This document shows, one piece after another, positions 44,941 to 47,997 of a stretch of DNA of 47,997 bases (position 1 is its first letter; every line of letters starts with the position of its first letter). Source of the stretch: Roseiarcus sp050013915 (lineage in GTDB: Bacteria; Pseudomonadota; Alphaproteobacteria; Rhizobiales; Beijerinckiaceae); NCBI GenBank assembly GCA_050013915.1, contig JBEKEI010000017.1, forward strand, positions 1-47,997. Reading direction: 5' to 3'. The notes under the pieces were generated by a model that saw only the letters and a program-made list of their open reading frames with translations, did no database searches and had not been told where the DNA came from. The position numbers and the translations under genes were made by a program.

Positions 44941-47829
44941 ATGGCGCGCCGGGCTGTTGCTGACGACGTCGCCATGGTTGCATCTGCGCCGCGGACCAGG
45001 GACGTAGTGTCGTTTGGTCCGTTCAAACTGGTTGCAAGCGAACGCCTCCTGACAAAAGAAGGCGCCCCCGTCGAATTGGGCGCGCGAGCTCTCGACATAT
45101 TGATCTCGATGCTGTCCCGCCCCAACGAGGTCGTCAGCAAACGGGATCTGCTGACCCAGGTCTGGCCCGATGTCACCGTGGAAGAGAGCAGTTTGCGGGT
45201 TCACGTGGCCGGCCTGCGCAAGGCCCTGGGCGATGGCGAGCAGGGCGCGCGATACATCGCGACGCTGGCTGGGCGAGGCTACTGCTTCGTCGCGCCGGTC
45301 TCGCGGTCGAGCGAACCGAACAATGTCGATTCGGTTGTCGGCGGTTTCCCCCACGTCAACCTGCCCAGCCGTCTGAGCCGAATGGTCGGGCGCGCCGATG
45401 ACGTTCGCGAAGTCTCGGCTCGGCTGGCCGAGGCCCGCTTCGTCACGATCTCCGGCGCCGGCGGAGTGGGCAAGACCACGGTGGCGGTGGCGGTTGGCCA
45501 TGATCTGATCGCGGCGTTCTCGGGCGCCGCGATCTTCGTCGATCTCGGAGCGGTGAGCGATCCCAGGCTGGCGGCTCCGACGGTGGCTTCGATGCTGGGG
45601 CTGTCGGCGCCGACCGACGATGCGACATCCGGCCTGATCGCATATTTGCGGAACAAGCGGATCCTTCTGATTCTTGATACATGCGAACATCTCATAGACG
45701 CCGTGGCGGAGCTGGCCTCGCGTATTTTCGTAGCCGCGCCGCAAGTCCACATCCTGGCGACGAGTCGCGAGACCCTCAGGGTCGAGGGCGAACACGTCTA
45801 CCGATTGGATACGCTTGCTTGTCCGCCCGATGAATCCAGGCTCACTGCGGCGATTGCTCGCAGTTTCCCCGCGACCCAGCTGTTCGTGGAGCGCGCGGCG
45901 GCGAGCGGCGCCCGGCTGGACTTCGGCGACGCGGAAGCTGCGCTCGCGGCGAGCATCTGCCGAAAGCTCGACGGTGTGGCGCTCGCGATCGAATTGGCGG
46001 CCGGACGGGTCGAGGCCTACGGCCTGCCGCAGACCGCCGCGCTGCTCGACAAGAGCCTAACCCGGTTGTGGCAGGGACAGCGAACCGCGCCGCCACGGCA
46101 AAAGACCCTGCAGGCCACGCTGGATTGGAGTTATGGGCTGCTGTCCGAACTGGAGCGCGTGGTGCTTCGGCGGCTCGCGGTGTTTGTTGGACATTTCACG
46201 ATCGAGGCGGCGCTGGCGGTCGTGACGAGCGCGACCGTCGATCAAGCGCTCGTCTTCGGCGCCGTCGACAGCCTCATCGGCAAGTCGATGGTCGCGACCC
46301 ATCCCCTCGGGGCGATGATGCGCTACCGGCTGTTGGACACGACGCGCGCCTACGTCCTCGAAATCAGCGCCGACGACGCCGAGCTCGCCGACCTGGCCGC
46401 GCGCCACGCAAGGTATTACCGGGGATGGCTGGAGCAGGCCGGGACCGAGTGGCTGACCCTCTCGAGCGGGGCGCAGCGTGCGCTCCACCTCGCCGGCCTC
46501 GCCAATGTGCGCGTGGCCTTGGAATGGTGCTTCGGCGTCAACGGCAATGCCGAAATCGGCGTCGGACTCGCCGCCGCCGCTGTGCCGGTCTTCTTGGCTA
46601 TGTCTCTGCTCCCTGAATGTCATCGCTGGTCCGAGCGGGCAATTCTCGCGCTCGACGACGCCACTCGCGGCGGCGTCGAGGAAATGCGTCTTCAGTCGGG
46701 GCTGGGAATGGCGCTGATCTTCACGCGGGTGCACAATGAGGTCGCGCGGACGGCATTCAGGCGAAGCTTCGCGATCGCCGAAGAGCGTGACGACGTCCTC
46801 ACCCAGATGCTCCTTCTGGGCCCGCTGCACATTTTCCATTTCCGCATTGCAGACTTCAAGACCTCACTGCACTACGCCAGGCGCAGTTCCGCCGTCGCCG
46901 CCGCCATCGGGGATCCCGCCGCAATTGAATTGGCCCATTGCCTTACCGGGTTGTCGCTTCATTACATGGGCGATATCGGCGGCGCCCGCATGGAGTTGGA
47001 GGCGGCGCTGCGGCAAGCGCCGGGCTCGCAGCGGACACTGTCGATTTATCTCGGCCTCGATTACTACAATCTGGCGGGCATGGCCCTGGCGAGGAACCTG
47101 TGGCTCCAGGGCCATCCGGCGCAGGCGGTGGAGCGCGCCCGCCGGACGATCGAGGACGCCGAACGCATCGACCATCCGGTGACGCTGACCCTCGTCTTGC
47201 ACTGGGCCGCTTCGGTGCACCTTTGGATCGGCGATCTCGCCAACGCCGGCAAACTCATAGACCGGTTCATCTCGTGCGCCGAAACCTATTCGTTGGGGCC
47301 CTATATCGCGGTCGGGCGCGGCCTCAAGGGGGAACTGGCGATCCGCCAGGGCGATGCAAAAAGCGGGGTGGAAGGCGTGCAGGCCTGTCTGGAGAAGCTG
47401 CACGCGGCGCGCTACGAACTGCTGACCACCGCGTTCAAAATCGCAATCGTGCGCGGACTTGCGGCGATGGGCCGGTTCGACGAAGGCCTCGCGCTGACCG
47501 ACGAAACCATCGGGCTGGTCGATGCAAACGGAGACGCTGCTTTCACGCCGGAGTTGCTGCGTCTGAAGGGCAGCCTTCTGCTGTCGAAGCCGCAGCCCCG
47601 CGTGGCCGACGTGCAATCATGCCTGGCACAATCGCTCGAGCTGAGCCGGCGCCAGGGCGCGCGCGCATGGGAACTGCGAACCGCGACCGACCTCGCGAGT
47701 CTGCTGGCCAGCCAGGGTCGACGCGAAAATGCCCGCGCGATTCTTCGACCGGTGTTCGACCAATTTGTCGAGGGCTTCGACACGGCAGACTTGATGTCCG
47801 CCGGACGCCTGCTGAAGACGCTGAGCTGA
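44941..47829 (+). CDS. STAND-type regulator: winged helix, NB-ARC-like ATPase, TPR-rich C-terminus
   Basis: A 962-aa regulator. Residues about 23-118 are an OmpR/PhoB-type winged helix (FGPFKLVASERLL; LGARALDILISMLSRPNEVVSKRDLL; VWPDVTVEESSLRVHVAGLRKAL, split; ATLAGRGYCFVAPV). Residues about 145-450 are an NB-ARC/AAA-like NTPase with Walker A GAGGVGKTT (172-180), Walker B ILLILDTCEH (241-250) and sensor LATSRETLRVEGE. The remaining 500 residues are alpha-helical repeats of TPR type, likely the ligand sensor. This order resembles AfsR/MalT-like STAND activators. The start is uncertain: ATG 44941, ATG 44974 and GTG 45007 (AGGGA close by) are all possible and all keep the winged helix. It is divergent from the hydrolase-ohr unit and probably controls it. 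Confidence 0.88.
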   Translation: MARRAVADDVAMVASAPRTRDVVSFGPFKLVASERLLTKEGAPVELGARALDILISMLSRPNEVVSKRDLLTQVWPDVTVEESSLRVHVAGLRKALGDGEQGARYIATLAGRGYCFVAPVSRSSEPNNVDSVVGGFPHVNLPSRLSRMVGRADDVREVSARLAEARFVTISGAGGVGKTTVAVAVGHDLIAAFSGAAIFVDLGAVSDPRLAAPTVASMLGLSAPTDDATSGLIAYLRNKRILLILDTCEHLIDAVAELASRIFVAAPQVHILATSRETLRVEGEHVYRLDTLACPPDESRLTAAIARSFPATQLFVERAAASGARLDFGDAEAALAASICRKLDGVALAIELAAGRVEAYGLPQTAALLDKSLTRLWQGQRTAPPRQKTLQATLDWSYGLLSELERVVLRRLAVFVGHFTIEAALAVVTSATVDQALVFGAVDSLIGKSMVATHPLGAMMRYRLLDTTRAYVLEISADDAELADLAARHARYYRGWLEQAGTEWLTLSSGAQRALHLAGLANVRVALEWCFGVNGNAEIGVGLAAAAVPVFLAMSLLPECHRWSERAILALDDATRGGVEEMRLQSGLGMALIFTRVHNEVARTAFRRSFAIAEERDDVLTQMLLLGPLHIFHFRIADFKTSLHYARRSSAVAAAIGDPAAIELAHCLTGLSLHYMGDIGGARMELEAALRQAPGSQRTLSIYLGLDYYNLAGMALARNLWLQGHPAQAVERARRTIEDAERIDHPVTLTLVLHWAASVHLWIGDLANAGKLIDRFISCAETYSLGPYIAVGRGLKGELAIRQGDAKSGVEGVQACLEKLHAARYELLTTAFKIAIVRGLAAMGRFDEGLALTDETIGLVDANGDAAFTPELLRLKGSLLLSKPQPRVADVQSCLAQSLELSRRQGARAWELRTATDLASLLASQGRRENARAILRPVFDQFVEGFDTADLMSAGRLLKTLS

Positions 47830-47997
47830 GCAGGGATTGGCGGCTCCGCAACGCAGCGTGCGGGCGCCCGGCGCCGAAGCTGGCCTGGTCGGCGCGGCGT
47901 TTGGCGGCCCGACGGTGGAAGCCCACGTTCGGGGCGCCGGGCGCGATGCCGGCGGCGGCGGCCGCGCCGCCTGCGACCGCCGGGGCGACCGGGCGCT

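Noticed and set aside
44941..47829. Reading the STAND-type protein as an antiphage Avs-like defence gene
   Set aside because: It has a DNA-binding winged helix at the N-terminus rather than a nuclease or other effector, and sits divergently next to metabolic genes, which fits a transcription regulator.
47830..47997. Possible start of another gene at the right edge
   Set aside because: Only 168 nt remain, with no start signal or protein-like composition on either strand.

Overview
The window is a GC-rich (roughly 70% by eye) chromosomal segment that most resembles an alphaproteobacterium of the order Hyphomicrobiales (Rhizobiales). The basis is the fused ispDF gene, an NDUFS4-type complex I subunit, a DUF1467 protein, the ppiD-trpE and tpiA-secG neighbourhoods, the ratA/cinA/ispDF block, and a RIME-like palindromic intergenic element. 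A genus cannot be named from this sequence alone. Many starts are TTG or GTG, and several genes overlap by 4 nt, so translational coupling is common.

Layout. 168-4259: surface-polysaccharide cluster (GT4 glycosyltransferase on the minus strand; O-antigen-ligase-like protein and two GT2-type glycosyltransferases on the plus strand). 4317-4806: tRNA-Pro(UGG), a small complex I subunit, tRNA-Arg(UCU). 5281-10151: a five-component branched-chain-amino-acid/amide ABC importer in four genes, with the LivM permease and LivG ATPase fused and a perfect terminator-like hairpin between the binding-protein gene and the rest. 10402-12228: CLC anion channel/transporter. 12663-14047: small hypothetical proteins. 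14179-16505: divergent cystathionine beta-lyase and an orphan amino-acid binding protein. 16566-24042: housekeeping block (trpE, ppiD, tpiA, secG, DUF1467, ratA/COQ10-like, cinA-type amidase, ispDF). 24043-24508: apparent debris. 24509-28291: TauE/SafE, YdcF, DUF3253, GST and a KirBac potassium channel. 28314-33061: the two methylcrotonoyl-CoA carboxylase subunits with a GH19/peptidoglycan-binding endolysin-like gene between them.

33062-33979 is the least ordinary stretch. It has a RIME-like repeat flanked by an inverted AT-rich promoter-like motif, then a well-formed promoter and a strong Shine-Dalgarno leading into an unrecognised 102-codon ORF. That ORF contains an array of 10-11 bp repeats with A-tracts in helical phase.

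33980-39587 is an arabinoside-use operon (GH51 arabinofuranosidase, two sugar permeases, binding protein; no ATPase) with a divergent FadR/GntR regulator, followed by an FAD-linked oxidase. 41046-47829 is an accessory stress/detoxification cluster: PilZ protein, Ohr peroxidase, two Tat-exported alpha/beta hydrolases of epoxide-hydrolase type, and a divergent 962-aa winged-helix/NB-ARC-like/TPR regulator.

The most plausible undescribed elements are the 33.2-33.9 kb element and the hydrolase-Ohr-STAND-regulator module. Both are inferences from sequence and context, not demonstrated systems.
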